Shown here one piece after another: positions 31,433-41,284 of a stretch of 64,000 bases of DNA. The notes under the pieces were generated by a model. It worked only from the letters and a program-made list of their open reading frames with translations. It was not told where the DNA came from and made no database searches. The translations under genes were made by a program, and so were the position numbers. Numbering within the stretch: position 1 is the stretch's first letter; each line of letters starts with the position of its first letter. Source of the stretch: Gammaproteobacteria bacterium. GTDB taxonomy: Bacteria; Pseudomonadota; Gammaproteobacteria; Eutrophobiales; Eutrophobiaceae. The stretch spans positions 95,902 to 159,901 of the forward strand of contig JAJDUB010000002.1 in NCBI GenBank assembly GCA_022826885.1, written 5' to 3'.

Positions 31433-32707
31433 TCACGCCGCGGGCTCCAGGTGGTAAGTCTCTTTCTTGACCACAGCCAGGATCAAGGCCAGCAGCAACG
31501 CCGCGGGAAAAATCAGCGCTGCCGCGCTGAGCGGGACGTTGAAGTCTTCGATGAGTCTGGCCGGAGCCGGCATCAACAGCGCGCCGACGACAAACGAAAC
31601 ACAGGTCAGCAGTCCGAATGCGGTGCCGGCCCTGGCTTTCTCACAGAACCGCGTCGTCATCGTGTAACACATGGGACTGACGCCGGCAAAAAAACCGATG
31701 GACAGGAACAGGGTATAGGCAACTCCCGTTGAGAGTTCGCCGAGCAGCAGAAACAGCAGCAAGGCGATTAAGTCGCATACTAAAAAAATGACGCAGGTGA
31801 GTTTGAAACTGCGCACATAATCCGAGAATATATGCACCAGCAGGGCGCCGGTCCCGAAACCGAACCAGATTGTGGCATTGATATTGCTCGCACTGGTCGG
31901 ATCGAACCCTTTGAAGATCAGCAGCTTGATACCCCAGATGATACCCACACCCAGCATCAGCCCGAACGTCAAGCCGCTTATCAGTGTGACCTGCCAGAAC
32001 AGGGGCTGGACGGACAGGACCTTCAGGTCCCGCCACAGGCCGGCCCAGAACGGCGGGTGCGCCCCCGGTTTTACCGGTTCACCCTTGCCGTCACCCGGTT
32101 CACTGACCAGCAGGACGAACGCAATCAGTAACAGGAGCCCGATGAGCGCCTCCAGCAGCATGACGTCCTGCCAGGTCATAACCAGAATCAGGTAGCCCAC
32201 CGCGGCCTGGCCCAGGGTGTTCGCCGTGGCGGCCACGGTCTGGGCAGTGCCGAAAACCAGCCCGAAATACTTGATTCCGAACCAGTACCTTGTCAGGTAG
32301 GCAAGGCCCGGGTAACCGAATGCCCCGCCGATGCCCATTAACGCCTGGCCGGCGACAATCACCGCCGTGTTTTCCGCAAGACCGAAGATCAACGCCCCTG
32401 CAGCAACCGTTGCGACACCGGCGCTCAACACTGTCCGTGCGCCGTAGCGGTCGAGCAGTCCGCCGGCCGGGATGGTCATTACTGCATAGGTAATCGCATA
32501 TACCGCTCCCAGTTCCCCGACCTGCAACAGCGTCAGGGACAGAGATTCCGCAATATCGGCATTCAGTACCGCGTAACTGCTTTGCGTCTGAAACTTGTAG
32601 ACCACGTAGGTAACGGCCAGCCCCCAGATGATCCAGGCCAGGGGGCGTCTGAGGTTCTGTTGTCCGACAATATGTTCGGTATGTGAGTTCATGCTTGTTG
32701 AAGCCAT
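31433..32707 (-). CDS. MFS transporter
   Basis: The 424-residue protein has 12 predicted hydrophobic helices. The MFS signature lies between helices 2 and 3 (PAGGLLDRYGARTVLSAG), and a long charged central loop sits near residues 210-230. It starts at 32707, with an alternative ATG at 32692 (MNSHTEH). It lies immediately upstream of the Rieske oxygenase on the same strand and diverges from the SDR gene. It probably imports the oxygenase substrate, by inference. Confidence 0.88.
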   Translation of the reverse strand: MASTSMNSHTEHIVGQQNLRRPLAWIIWGLAVTYVVYKFQTQSSYAVLNADIAESLSLTLLQVGELGAVYAITYAVMTIPAGGLLDRYGARTVLSAGVATVAAGALIFGLAENTAVIVAGQALMGIGGAFGYPGLAYLTRYWFGIKYFGLVFGTAQTVAATANTLGQAAVGYLILVMTWQDVMLLEALIGLLLLIAFVLLVSEPGDGKGEPVKPGAHPPFWAGLWRDLKVLSVQPLFWQVTLISGLTFGLMLGVGIIWGIKLLIFKGFDPTSASNINATIWFGFGTGALLVHIFSDYVRSFKLTCVIFLVCDLIALLLFLLLGELSTGVAYTLFLSIGFFAGVSPMCYTMTTRFCEKARAGTAFGLLTCVSFVVGALLMPAPARLIEDFNVPLSAAALIFPAALLLALILAVVKKETYHLEPAA

Positions 32708-32810
32708 GGTCGTCGGCAGTATCTAATGATACAGGTGATAGAAAGTGACACAACACCGGTTTGCGAATACTATGGCGTTGTACCGTACAGGATGATTTAC
32801 CGGAAAAATC

Positions 32811-33599
32811 ATGATGCTGAAAGATAAGGTTATTTTTGTTACCGGCGGCGCAAGGGGCATCGGTTACGGCATCGCCCGGGCCGTACTCGACGCCGGTGCA
32901 CGGGTTGCCATAGGCGACCTTGATGAACAGGCAGTGTCTGATGCACGAACTTCCCTGATTGCCGAGACACCTGTTACCGGCGATGCGGTTTTTGCAACGG
33001 TTATCGATGTTACCGATGAATTATCAGTGGAAACGGCGCTGTCCGCGACACGTTCGCATTTCGGTTTTCCGGACGGACTGGTTAATAACGCGGGAACCGT
33101 TCGCCTGGGGAAAGATCTGGAGGCCAGTACGAAAGACTGGCAGGTGCAGATGGAGGTGAACGTCATCGGTACCCACTTGTGTTCCAGGGTGTTCGCAAAG
33201 ATACTCATCGACGCGGACCGGGCCGGGGCTATCGTTAACATTGCTTCCAATTGCGGCAAGGTCGGCTACCCGAACATGGCCGGCTATAACGCCAGCAAGG
33301 CCGCGGTCATCAATCTTACCCGTTCGTTATCGACGGAGTTGAGTGAGCATGATATTAACGTCAATGCGATCTGTCCCGGCGGCGTTTACACGCCCATGCT
33401 GATGGAGGTGGCCGAATCCATTGGCGCATGTATCGGCCAACCTGCAGATGAACTGATCAAGACCATGGTGCCGGCACAATTGGGCCGACACATCGAACCC
33501 CTGGAGATTGGGCGGGTAGCCGCGTTTCTTCTGTCCGATCATGCCGGTATCATACGCGGGCAATCGATCAATGCCGATGGCGGGGACACGCCTTATTAA
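32811..33599 (+). CDS. Short-chain dehydrogenase/reductase
   Basis: The 262-residue classical SDR has [12 protein letters not shown] near residue 11 (cofactor binding), NNAG, catalytic Ser in [15 protein letters not shown], and YNASKAA with the Tyr-Lys pair. PGGVYTPM is at the substrate side. NAD(H) preference is suggested by the acidic residue in IGDLDE. The substrate is unknown. Its end overlaps the start of the nucleotidase/sulfatase fusion. Confidence 0.9.
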   Translation: MMLKDKVIFVTGGARGIGYGIARAVLDAGARVAIGDLDEQAVSDARTSLIAETPVTGDAVFATVIDVTDELSVETALSATRSHFGFPDGLVNNAGTVRLGKDLEASTKDWQVQMEVNVIGTHLCSRVFAKILIDADRAGAIVNIASNCGKVGYPNMAGYNASKAAVINLTRSLSTELSEHDINVNAICPGGVYTPMLMEVAESIGACIGQPADELIKTMVPAQLGRHIEPLEIGRVAAFLLSDHAGIIRGQSINADGGDTPY

Positions 33600-36500
33600 C
33601 CCGCATCATCCCCGGGCCGCCGGAACGTACCTGGCGATCTGCCTGCTGGTATTGTTTTCACATTCTGCGGAAATCCCCGGGGCGGAAACGGCAACACCTG
33701 ATATCCCGGATAACTCCACGACGGTTACGTTGCTGTTCACGAACGACCTGGAAAGCACTTATGATCCGGTCCTCGCATACTGGCGCGACGATATGGAGCA
33801 TATCGGCGGCATCGCCCAACTGGCAACACTGATCGACGATTTTCACTCCTCGGAAGAAAACGTGTTCCTGTTCGACGCCGGCGACATATTCACCGGGGTC
33901 CTCGCCAAGTTGACGCGCGGCGAAGTGTCATTCGAACTCATGAACACCATGGGTTACGACGCGATGGCGATAGGGAACCACGAGTTCGAATACGGCTGGC
34001 AGGTGCTTGCCGGGCAAAAAAACCGCGTCCCATTCCCGGTATTGGGCGCTAATCTCTTCTACAAGGGTACCGATATCCATTTCGCCCAGCCTTATTCAAT
34101 CATCGAACGTGACGGGGTTCGTATCGGCGTAATAGGCATCCTGGGCCAGGATGCCGCCACGGCCCTCAATCCTCCGAATATCGCCGGGCTGGAAGTGCGC
34201 GATCCGAAGTCAGTCGTTCCGGAATCTGTGAAACTTCTGCGGCCGGACGTGGACCTGGTCGTGCTGTTGACCCACCAGGGTAAAACCGCGCCCATGCAGA
34301 CGGATGATGACGCGCATCCCGAAATCAGGCGGGATATCGAGGCGGATATCGAACTGGCAGGCATCGTGGACGGCATCGATGTGCTCCTGGCGGGTCATGC
34401 GGACGCCGGTACGGAGCGGCCCGTCATACAGCCGCAGACCGGAACCCTGATCATGCAGACCTACGGCCAGGGCTTTCATCTGGGATTCCTGCAGTTACAG
34501 GTCGATACGGTAAAACAGGAAGTGCTCGCTTATGAGGGACGCCTGGTGCCGGTCGATAGCGCTCAGCTTGAACCCCACGCGCGTGTCGCCGAAAAGCTGG
34601 CCGCCTATCGCAACAAGCACAGTGAGATCTACGAGGTCGCCGGATATGCCTCGGATCGATTGAACCGCCGCTATAACGAAGAATCGGATCTGGGCAACCT
34701 GTTTGCCGATATCCGGCGCGCAGAAAACGGGGCCCAAATTGGAGTTTCACTTTCCGGCGCGATTCGGCGCGATATTCCGGCCGGCCCGGTAACTGTCGCA
34801 ATGCTGCTGGATGCTTATCCATTCATCGACGATATAATCACGGTGCGATTGTCGGGCGCCAGTATTATTAATGCGCTTGAGCACGGCCTCTCTCTTGAGC
34901 GGGGAATTATGCAGGTGTCGGGTATGACGGTACGGTACGACCCGGGGCGTCCCGTTGGCTCGCGGGTCCTCGAGGTCCGTGTCGGAGAAGATGTACTGCG
35001 GCAGGACGCGACCTATACAATCGCGGCAGGCAGTTTCCTGGTTAACGGAGGAGACAAGTACACCGACTTCATGGACGCCGAGGTAATCTCCGTGGGGCGT
35101 GAATTCTCACAGGCCCTGGTTGATTATTTCAGGTCACGTGACAGTGTCGGTATTCCGGCAAGAGGCCGCCTGATACCGGAAGGAGATCGGCCCAATTTCA
35201 TCGTGGTGCTGACCGACGACCAGGGTTATAACGACGTCGGTGTGTACGGCTCTCCGGACATCAGGACACCGGTCCTGGACCGGATGGCGCAGGAAGGCAC
35301 CAGGTTCACCAGTTTTTACGCCCAGCCGGTCTGCGGCCCATCCAGGGCTGCGCTGCTTACCGGTTCCTACCCGGTAAGAGTGGCGGAGCCTGAAAACAGG
35401 AAAAACCCGAATACCATTCTGCACTCACACGAAATAACCATTGCCGAGACCCTGAAGAGCGCCGGCTACGCGACCGCGGTGATCGGCAAATGGCACATGG
35501 CTGGGGACGGTGACGAGCCCTGGGATTTCGCTCCGCCGCCGCAACCGCCGGGCCGTCCCGGCGGCAAGGGGCCGTTCAAGGCCGAACTGATGCCGAATGC
35601 CCAGGGCTTTGATTACTTCTACGGCACGCCCATGTACCATGGCTACACCCGTGACGTTGACCTGGCGCGTTTCATCCCCGAGATGATGCGCAACCGCGAG
35701 GTCATCGAAAGCCCCGCGGACGTGGACCTGCTGACCCGGGAATACACGGAGGAAACGATTGGATTTATCCGGGACAACCGTGACAAGCCGTTTTTTATCT
35801 ATCTTGCCCATCACATGCCCCATTTACCGCTGGGCGCATCACCCGGCTTTAAGGGCAAGTCACAGCGCGGGTTCTACGGGGACGCCGTGGAGGAACTGGA
35901 CTGGAGCATGGGCGAGATCTTCAGGGAACTGGAGCGCCTGCAACTGGATGACCGGACACTGGTGATTTACCTCTCCGACAACGGCCCCGAGGTAGGCCAC
36001 AGCGAAGAATATACCGGCAGCGCCGCCCCCCTCCGGGGCAGAAAATACTCCAACTGGGAGGGAGGTGTCCGGGTGCCTGCCATCATGCGCTGGCCCGGGA
36101 AGATCCCGGAATCAACAGTCAGTGACGAACTGGTCACGATAATGGACATCTACCCGACCCTCGCGGCGCTGGCCGGCACGCGATTGCCGGCGGGAATAGT
36201 ATTCGACGGCGCCGACATCAGTCCGATACTGTTTGACCATCCGGCTGCGAAAAGCCCGTACGCCAGGTACTTCTATTATTCCCTGACGCAATTGCAGGCA
36301 GTGCGGGCCGGACGCTGGAAACTCGTCCTGCCCCGGCAGGCAAATACGCCGTATACCTCTTGGCTTGGCCGTTATACGGATGCGGTTGAACAACCGCTGT
36401 TATTCGACCTGCAGCAAGACGTGGGCGAGCAGGATGACCTGGCCGGGGAACATCCTGATATTGTCAGGAAACTGATGCGGGAAGCGGACAGGGCCAGGAC

Positions 36501-36618
36501 GGAACTGGGCGATTACAACCGCATCGGGACCGGCGCGCGGTTTTTTGACGTAGGCGAGAGGCGACCTGCTACGTTTTTTCCCGCTGAACATGACAATATC
36601 ACCTGGAAAGAGTACTAG
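33577..36618 (+). CDS. Secreted fusion: UshA-like 5'-nucleotidase domain plus type I arylsulfatase domain
   Basis: One uninterrupted frame of about 1013 residues from ATG 33577 (the track start at 33541 lies deep in the SDR gene). A signal-peptide-like segment ([20 protein letters not shown]) precedes a metallophosphatase/5'-nucleotidase half: [76 protein letters not shown]. From about residue 538 a sulfatase follows: [18 protein letters not shown], the formylglycine-type motif [11 protein letters not shown] (Cys 586), GKWHM and YLSDNGPE. Oddities: the usual DxH and GHxH metal motifs read D-L-E and GHADA, so phosphatase metal binding may be altered. The fusion is unusual. Confidence 0.88.
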   Translation: MAGTRLINPHHPRAAGTYLAICLLVLFSHSAEIPGAETATPDIPDNSTTVTLLFTNDLESTYDPVLAYWRDDMEHIGGIAQLATLIDDFHSSEENVFLFDAGDIFTGVLAKLTRGEVSFELMNTMGYDAMAIGNHEFEYGWQVLAGQKNRVPFPVLGANLFYKGTDIHFAQPYSIIERDGVRIGVIGILGQDAATALNPPNIAGLEVRDPKSVVPESVKLLRPDVDLVVLLTHQGKTAPMQTDDDAHPEIRRDIEADIELAGIVDGIDVLLAGHADAGTERPVIQPQTGTLIMQTYGQGFHLGFLQLQVDTVKQEVLAYEGRLVPVDSAQLEPHARVAEKLAAYRNKHSEIYEVAGYASDRLNRRYNEESDLGNLFADIRRAENGAQIGVSLSGAIRRDIPAGPVTVAMLLDAYPFIDDIITVRLSGASIINALEHGLSLERGIMQVSGMTVRYDPGRPVGSRVLEVRVGEDVLRQDATYTIAAGSFLVNGGDKYTDFMDAEVISVGREFSQALVDYFRSRDSVGIPARGRLIPEGDRPNFIVVLTDDQGYNDVGVYGSPDIRTPVLDRMAQEGTRFTSFYAQPVCGPSRAALLTGSYPVRVAEPENRKNPNTILHSHEITIAETLKSAGYATAVIGKWHMAGDGDEPWDFAPPPQPPGRPGGKGPFKAELMPNAQGFDYFYGTPMYHGYTRDVDLARFIPEMMRNREVIESPADVDLLTREYTEETIGFIRDNRDKPFFIYLAHHMPHLPLGASPGFKGKSQRGFYGDAVEELDWSMGEIFRELERLQLDDRTLVIYLSDNGPEVGHSEEYTGSAAPLRGRKYSNWEGGVRVPAIMRWPGKIPESTVSDELVTIMDIYPTLAALAGTRLPAGIVFDGADISPILFDHPAAKSPYARYFYYSLTQLQAVRAGRWKLVLPRQANTPYTSWLGRYTDAVEQPLLFDLQQDVGEQDDLAGEHPDIVRKLMREADRARTELGDYNRIGTGARFFDVGERRPATFFPAEHDNITWKEY

Positions 36619-37127
36619 TCTGCCGTGCCATCGGACAGCACGACATCAAACGGCGTAGCGAGATCAAGAAACTCCTCGTCGCCGCTGCTGCCGTCGCACC
36701 ACATTAAAACTGCCATTACGGCCGTTTCATCAAGTGCTGTCATAATGTGGTGCCAGATGCCACGGCGGTATGTAACACCCTGGTTACCCCCGGATACAAA
36801 GGCCCTGACCCGGGTCAAATCCGGGCCTTCATCGCTGCCGTCCGGCGCGACAACGACTAAATACCTGGATGCCTTCAATGGCAGGAAAGTCTGACTTGAA
36901 AATGGGTGGCGTTCCATCACGGTCGCATGCAGGGGCAGCCTGTCGACAGGTTCTATCGCAGTAAGGTATAGATCGGCCCGTGCGCCTGCGCGGGCATTTT
37001 CGAGCAGCTCGTTGTAGTGTTGGCGGACGCCTTCGGGCGGTCTCTGAATGATCTCTCCAAATTCAGAAAAACTGTCTGCATTCAAGGGTTCGGCGATAAT
37101 TTTCGGCACACTGGTCATGTCGGTCAA
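36615..37127 (-). CDS. allA: Ureidoglycolate lyase
   Basis: AllA splits ureidoglycolate into glyoxylate and urea in allantoin breakdown. The 170-residue protein has [20 protein letters not shown] at the start, [14 protein letters not shown], and [16 protein letters not shown] in the core, all typical of the family. Its ATG overlaps the stop of the upstream Sel1-hydrolase gene as ATGA, so the two are translationally coupled. It converges with the fusion gene. No other allantoin genes are seen nearby. Confidence 0.85.
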   Translation of the reverse strand: MTDMTSVPKIIAEPLNADSFSEFGEIIQRPPEGVRQHYNELLENARAGARADLYLTAIEPVDRLPLHATVMERHPFSSQTFLPLKASRYLVVVAPDGSDEGPDLTRVRAFVSGGNQGVTYRRGIWHHIMTALDETAVMAVLMWCDGSSGDEEFLDLATPFDVVLSDGTAD

Positions 37128-38962
37128 AGCTCACCAAGCCGTTTCAGCAGCAGGTCGATAGCATAACCGGAAGACCAGGCTTCGCAGTGTCCGGTATCGG
37201 GCAGCACGTGCCACTGCTTGTTTTCATCCGGTTTCAACCGGGTGAAGGCATAGGTGAATTCTCCCAGTGAATAATATTCGTCACCGCCGCCGCGGGGGTC
37301 TTCCATGCTCCTGTTGATATTCGCGACCAGGTCAATCCTGTGGTCCGGTTCCCAGTCGGCTTCCGGCCGAAAAGCCATGCTGCTGTCATCGAAGGGAGGG
37401 TAGGGCTCCAGTTCTCCTTCCAGCGAATAATCACAAGCATCCGTCTTGTGGACGTGGTTCGCAAAGATCTCGTACGTGACGCCGAAATGAGTATAGGAAC
37501 CGGGCATGCGGCACTTGCTGCCCGGAGCAAGCGCGGCACAGTCGTTGTCGGTTGAACAAACGCTGGCGCCGTCTGCGTCACAATGACCCCGGGTATATTG
37601 GTGCCGGCTGCAATGGGCATTGAAATCCCAGTTATTCGGGCCGCCTACGAGCAGTTGATAATCGATAATCGGATCCAGCCCATGCCAGAGTCTCGGCAGA
37701 AAAGTTGCATTGCTGCCCATGCTGCAACCCGCCGTCGCAAACGCTCCGTCTCCCGCCAGGTTTTCATGTACCCATGCAATGACCGCGGCAACGCGTTTGT
37801 TCAATTCATACACATTGGTGGCTTCATCACTGGTGCGCGAGTACCAGCCCCAGTTAATGCGGCCGCGGAAAGGCGGGTCGAAATCCGGCGCGGTAAAGCC
37901 TTTTTCCCAGCGCACCATGACGCTGCGAACAGGCGCCTGCCGTTCCAGTTCCGGCACGTACTCTGCATAACGGTAATCCGTGCCGCCGGCGCCCGAGTGC
38001 AACAGCACCGTCTTGTCGCCGTCCGGCGTGAGCGCCAGGTGGCCGGCCATATCATCAACCACGTAGGCGAGCGCTAGCCTGGGCTGGTCCGGGTTGCGTC
38101 CCTGCGTCAACAACTCCATGCCGTCATCCTTGTATGCGGGAACCAGGCATTCACGCCAGTCGGCGCAAGCCTGTTTGCAGCCGTAGTTCACGTGGTAATC
38201 GCCGTTCTCATCGGGAGTTGATTTTGCCAGGGTGAATGCGGAGGAAGGTACTGTCGGGTCCGGCGTCCGGCATATCTGTACCTGTGCCGCAAACGCTTCA
38301 GCTACACTCACCGGCCCGGTTGCCGCAGCCGCCTTGTCCGGCAGGTCACCTGCAGGCCCGTAAGTTTCCGGGTACTCCCGTAACCGATCCTGCGCACCGG
38401 TATGACCGCGCTCGGCCGCCAGGCGGTACCAGTGGATGGCCTCGGCATCATCCCTGGGCAACCCGTCACCGATGGAGAACATGTATCCCAGGTAATACTG
38501 GGCCACGGCATGCCCCTGTTCGGCGGCTGCGCGGAACCAGCGCGCGGCCTCAGCCTTGTCTACCGGCGCTTCCTCGTCATTGAAGTACATGGCGCCGAGC
38601 CGGTACTGCGCGGCGGCATGGCCCTGCCCGGCGGCCTCGCGCAGCCAGCGGACGGCTTCGCCGGTATTTACGGCCACCCCTTCCCCCTGCGCAAATTTGT
38701 ATCCCAGGTAGTACTGCGCGGACGCGTGCCCCTGCTCCGCCGCGAGGCGATACCAGCGCACAGCTTCGGCGTCATCCTCAGTTACGCCCTGGCCGTGGTC
38801 GTAGCGGCTGCCGAGCAGGAACTGCGCCCCGGCATCGCCCTGTTCCGCGACCCTGGCCAATTCCTCGGGGTCGGACGCGGCGAGCGCCAGGCCGGCGCAC
38901 AGCAGCAGGACCGGCAACAAGGACGTTAATATGAAGAATCTGGAATTACACAATTCAGGCAC
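37124..38962 (-). CDS. Secreted Sel1-repeat protein fused to a serine-hydrolase-like domain
   Basis: The track ORF extends to 39394 across deoD, but GTG 38962, preceded by AGGTGGAG, gives a 612-residue protein with a signal peptide (FFILTSLLPVLLLCAGLALA). Residues 36-195 hold four Sel1 repeats (for example AVRWYRLAAEQGHASAQYYL). From about 225 a Cys-rich domain follows with a nucleophile-elbow G-C-S414-M-G and a late LPDTGHCEAW that could supply the catalytic His, suggesting an alpha/beta hydrolase. A short Cys-rich insert (CDADGASVCSTDNDC) is present. Substrate unknown; likely periplasmic or extracellular. Confidence 0.75.
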   Translation of the reverse strand: MPELCNSRFFILTSLLPVLLLCAGLALAASDPEELARVAEQGDAGAQFLLGSRYDHGQGVTEDDAEAVRWYRLAAEQGHASAQYYLGYKFAQGEGVAVNTGEAVRWLREAAGQGHAAAQYRLGAMYFNDEEAPVDKAEAARWFRAAAEQGHAVAQYYLGYMFSIGDGLPRDDAEAIHWYRLAAERGHTGAQDRLREYPETYGPAGDLPDKAAAATGPVSVAEAFAAQVQICRTPDPTVPSSAFTLAKSTPDENGDYHVNYGCKQACADWRECLVPAYKDDGMELLTQGRNPDQPRLALAYVVDDMAGHLALTPDGDKTVLLHSGAGGTDYRYAEYVPELERQAPVRSVMVRWEKGFTAPDFDPPFRGRINWGWYSRTSDEATNVYELNKRVAAVIAWVHENLAGDGAFATAGCSMGSNATFLPRLWHGLDPIIDYQLLVGGPNNWDFNAHCSRHQYTRGHCDADGASVCSTDNDCAALAPGSKCRMPGSYTHFGVTYEIFANHVHKTDACDYSLEGELEPYPPFDDSSMAFRPEADWEPDHRIDLVANINRSMEDPRGGGDEYYSLGEFTYAFTRLKPDENKQWHVLPDTGHCEAWSSGYAIDLLLKRLGEL

Positions 38963-39029
38963 CCGAACTCCACCTTTGTAGTAACATTTAGCCCGCAGAT
39001 GATAATACCGAAAATAATGAACTAAAAAC

Positions 39030-39740
39030 ATGACAGCAAACATCTTTAACGCCGCGCCGGGCGATATCGCCGAAACGGTGCTCATGCCCGGCGATCCGCT
39101 ACGGGCGAAATATATCGCAGAGAAGTATCTTACTGACGCCCGCCAGGTGACCGACGTGCGCAACATGCTGGGTTTCACCGGCTCATACAAGGGCATGAGG
39201 ATTTCGGTGGCAGCCCACGGCATCGGCATCCCCTCTGCCTGCGTATACTGCACCGAACTGATCACCGCGTTCAGCGTCAAGCGCATCATCCGGGTCGGCA
39301 GTTGCGGGACCATTTCGGACTCGGTCAGGATGCGGGATATCGTCATCGCCATGGGGGCCTCCACCGACTCCAATGTCAACCGGGTCCGGTTCAACGGCTT
39401 CGACTTCGCCGCGCTGGCCGATTACGACCTGTTGCAGAATGCCGTCAGCGCGGCAAAGGCGCAGGATGTAAGCTTCCACGTCGCCAACGTGTTTTCCTCG
39501 GACCTGTTTTTCCCGCCGCCGGGCAAGGAGATGTGGGACGTGATGGAACGGTTGAACGTGCCGGTGGTGGAGATGGAAGTGGCCGGCATTTACGGAGTCG
39601 CCGCCGAATACGGCGCCAGGGCGGTTGCCCTGTGCACCGTCACCGACGATGCCCGCGCGGTCACCGGGCTGTCGGTGGAAGCGCGCCAGAACAGCCTGGA
39701 CCAGATGATAGAAGTGGCGCTGGAAGCGGCGCTGTTATAG
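39030..39740 (+). CDS. deoD: Purine nucleoside phosphorylase DeoD-type
   Basis: The 236-residue enzyme phosphorolyses purine nucleosides to free base and (deoxy)ribose-1-phosphate. Motifs include [64 protein letters not shown] and [17 protein letters not shown]. The late acidic residue of the active site falls in TVTDDARAV, diverged from the enteric SDHIRTH form. It diverges from the Sel1-hydrolase gene. Together with the nucleotidase domain and allA it suggests nucleotide or purine use. Confidence 0.92.
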   Translation: MTANIFNAAPGDIAETVLMPGDPLRAKYIAEKYLTDARQVTDVRNMLGFTGSYKGMRISVAAHGIGIPSACVYCTELITAFSVKRIIRVGSCGTISDSVRMRDIVIAMGASTDSNVNRVRFNGFDFAALADYDLLQNAVSAAKAQDVSFHVANVFSSDLFFPPPGKEMWDVMERLNVPVVEMEVAGIYGVAAEYGARAVALCTVTDDARAVTGLSVEARQNSLDQMIEVALEAALL

Positions 39741-39830
39741 TCCGGTTGCCCTGGCCGGTGCCTTCGATGTCTTGTCCGACCTGGATATGGTATGTTGATC
39801 ACGTAATAAACAGGCAGGAGTTTTATCATC

Positions 39831-41231
39831 ATGGCTGAGTTGTGGGAACTGAATGCCCTGGACCTTGCCGCCGTCATCCGCAATGGAGAAGCCAGTGCCG
39901 GTGATGCGGTCGAGTCCTGTATCAAGCGTATTGACGCAGTCAACGGCGAGGTCAACGCGGTCACCGTCGTTTACGCGGACGAGGCTCGCGCCGCTGCAGT
40001 CGCCGCCGATGCGAAACAGGCGGCAGGTGGAGACCTGGGCCCCTTGCACGGGGTACCATTGGGGGTTAAGGAGAATATCGATGTGCAGGGCTGGCCGACG
40101 ACCTGGGGTGTCCCGGCGTTTGCCGAGGCGTTTGCGCCGCAGGACGCGCCAATCGTCGCGCAGCTCAGGGAGGCCGGCGCCATACCGGTAGCAGCTACGA
40201 ATTTACCCGATTTTGCTTTACGCTGGCACACCGACAGCAGTTTGCGCGGCGCTACCCGCAATCCCTGGGCGGAGGGCCGCACGGCAGGCGGTTCCAGCGG
40301 CGGCTCGGCGGCGGCTCTTGCCACCGGAATGGTGCCGCTGGCCCTGGGCAATGATCTCGGCGGTTCGTTGCGCGTGCCGGCGCAGTTTTGCGGTGTATCA
40401 TCGGTGCGGCCCAGCCACGGCCGCATCGCCCGGGCCAGTTCCACCATGCGAGGCGAACTGCCCATCAGCTTTCAACTCATGTATGTCGAAGGTCCGATGG
40501 CGCGCAGTCCCGGTGACCTGCGCGCCGCGCTCGCGTCCTGTTGCGGCTTCGATGCGCGCGATCCCTGGTGGGTCCCCGCGCCGCTGGAGGAACCGGCGGG
40601 GGACCTGCCGACTATTGCGGTATCGACGAATCCGGGCGGCATGGGCGTCAACCCGCAGGTGGCAGATGGCGTGCGCAAGGCCGCCGACGCCCTGGCGGAC
40701 GCCGGTTATCCCCTGGAAGAGGCGGACCCGCCGGATATCGGGGAAGCGCTTCAGACCTGGCAAAGACTGTTATTCAACGAAGTGCGCGTGATGATGTTTG
40801 AGACCATCGAACAACTTTCGATGCCGGATGCGCCAAATTCCCTGAAATTATGCGAGCCTTTTGTGCCGGCGCTGAACCAGGAAGGCCTGGTGCGCGCCTT
40901 CGCCGAGCGCACCCGGCTGTTTCGCGATTGGCTGGAGTTTTTTCAGCGCTATCCCCTGCTGCTGGGTCCGGTTTCCACCGAACCGCCTTTTTCGCTGGGG
41001 GCAGACCTCGAAAGCACCGGGCGTTCGAAACAGATGATGGACAGCATGCGACTGGTGGTCGCAGTCAATCTTATGGGCCTGCCGGTATCAGTGGTGCCGG
41101 CAGGTGTTGCCGAAGGTCTGCCGCAGGCCGTGCAGGTTATCGGCCCGCCCTTTTCGGAAGCCCGCTGCCTGCAGGCGGGGGCAGCCATCGACGCGGCCCT
41201 CGGCGCGATTACGCCGATCGATCCCCGTTAA
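39831..41231 (+). CDS. Amidase (amidase signature family)
   Basis: The 466-residue protein has the Ser-cisSer-Lys triad of the family: Lys in LGVKENIDVQG (about residue 81), cis-Ser in GGSSGGSAAALATG, and nucleophile Ser in LGGSLRVPAQF. GatA is the best-known member, but no gatB/gatC lies here and the protein is less like GatA than like catabolic amidases. Substrate unknown. The gene is 90 nt after deoD behind a GGAG Shine-Dalgarno. Confidence 0.88.
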   Translation: MAELWELNALDLAAVIRNGEASAGDAVESCIKRIDAVNGEVNAVTVVYADEARAAAVAADAKQAAGGDLGPLHGVPLGVKENIDVQGWPTTWGVPAFAEAFAPQDAPIVAQLREAGAIPVAATNLPDFALRWHTDSSLRGATRNPWAEGRTAGGSSGGSAAALATGMVPLALGNDLGGSLRVPAQFCGVSSVRPSHGRIARASSTMRGELPISFQLMYVEGPMARSPGDLRAALASCCGFDARDPWWVPAPLEEPAGDLPTIAVSTNPGGMGVNPQVADGVRKAADALADAGYPLEEADPPDIGEALQTWQRLLFNEVRVMMFETIEQLSMPDAPNSLKLCEPFVPALNQEGLVRAFAERTRLFRDWLEFFQRYPLLLGPVSTEPPFSLGADLESTGRSKQMMDSMRLVVAVNLMGLPVSVVPAGVAEGLPQAVQVIGPPFSEARCLQAGAAIDAALGAITPIDPR

Positions 41232-41284
41232 GGAACCTCTGAGCTTCCCTGACATCCCGGCCCGTTTGCCTTGCAGGCCGCGTG

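Noticed and set aside
38963-39394. Upstream 144 codons of the Sel1-hydrolase track ORF
   Set aside because: They lie antisense to deoD and precede a clear Shine-Dalgarno, GTG start and signal peptide at 38962.
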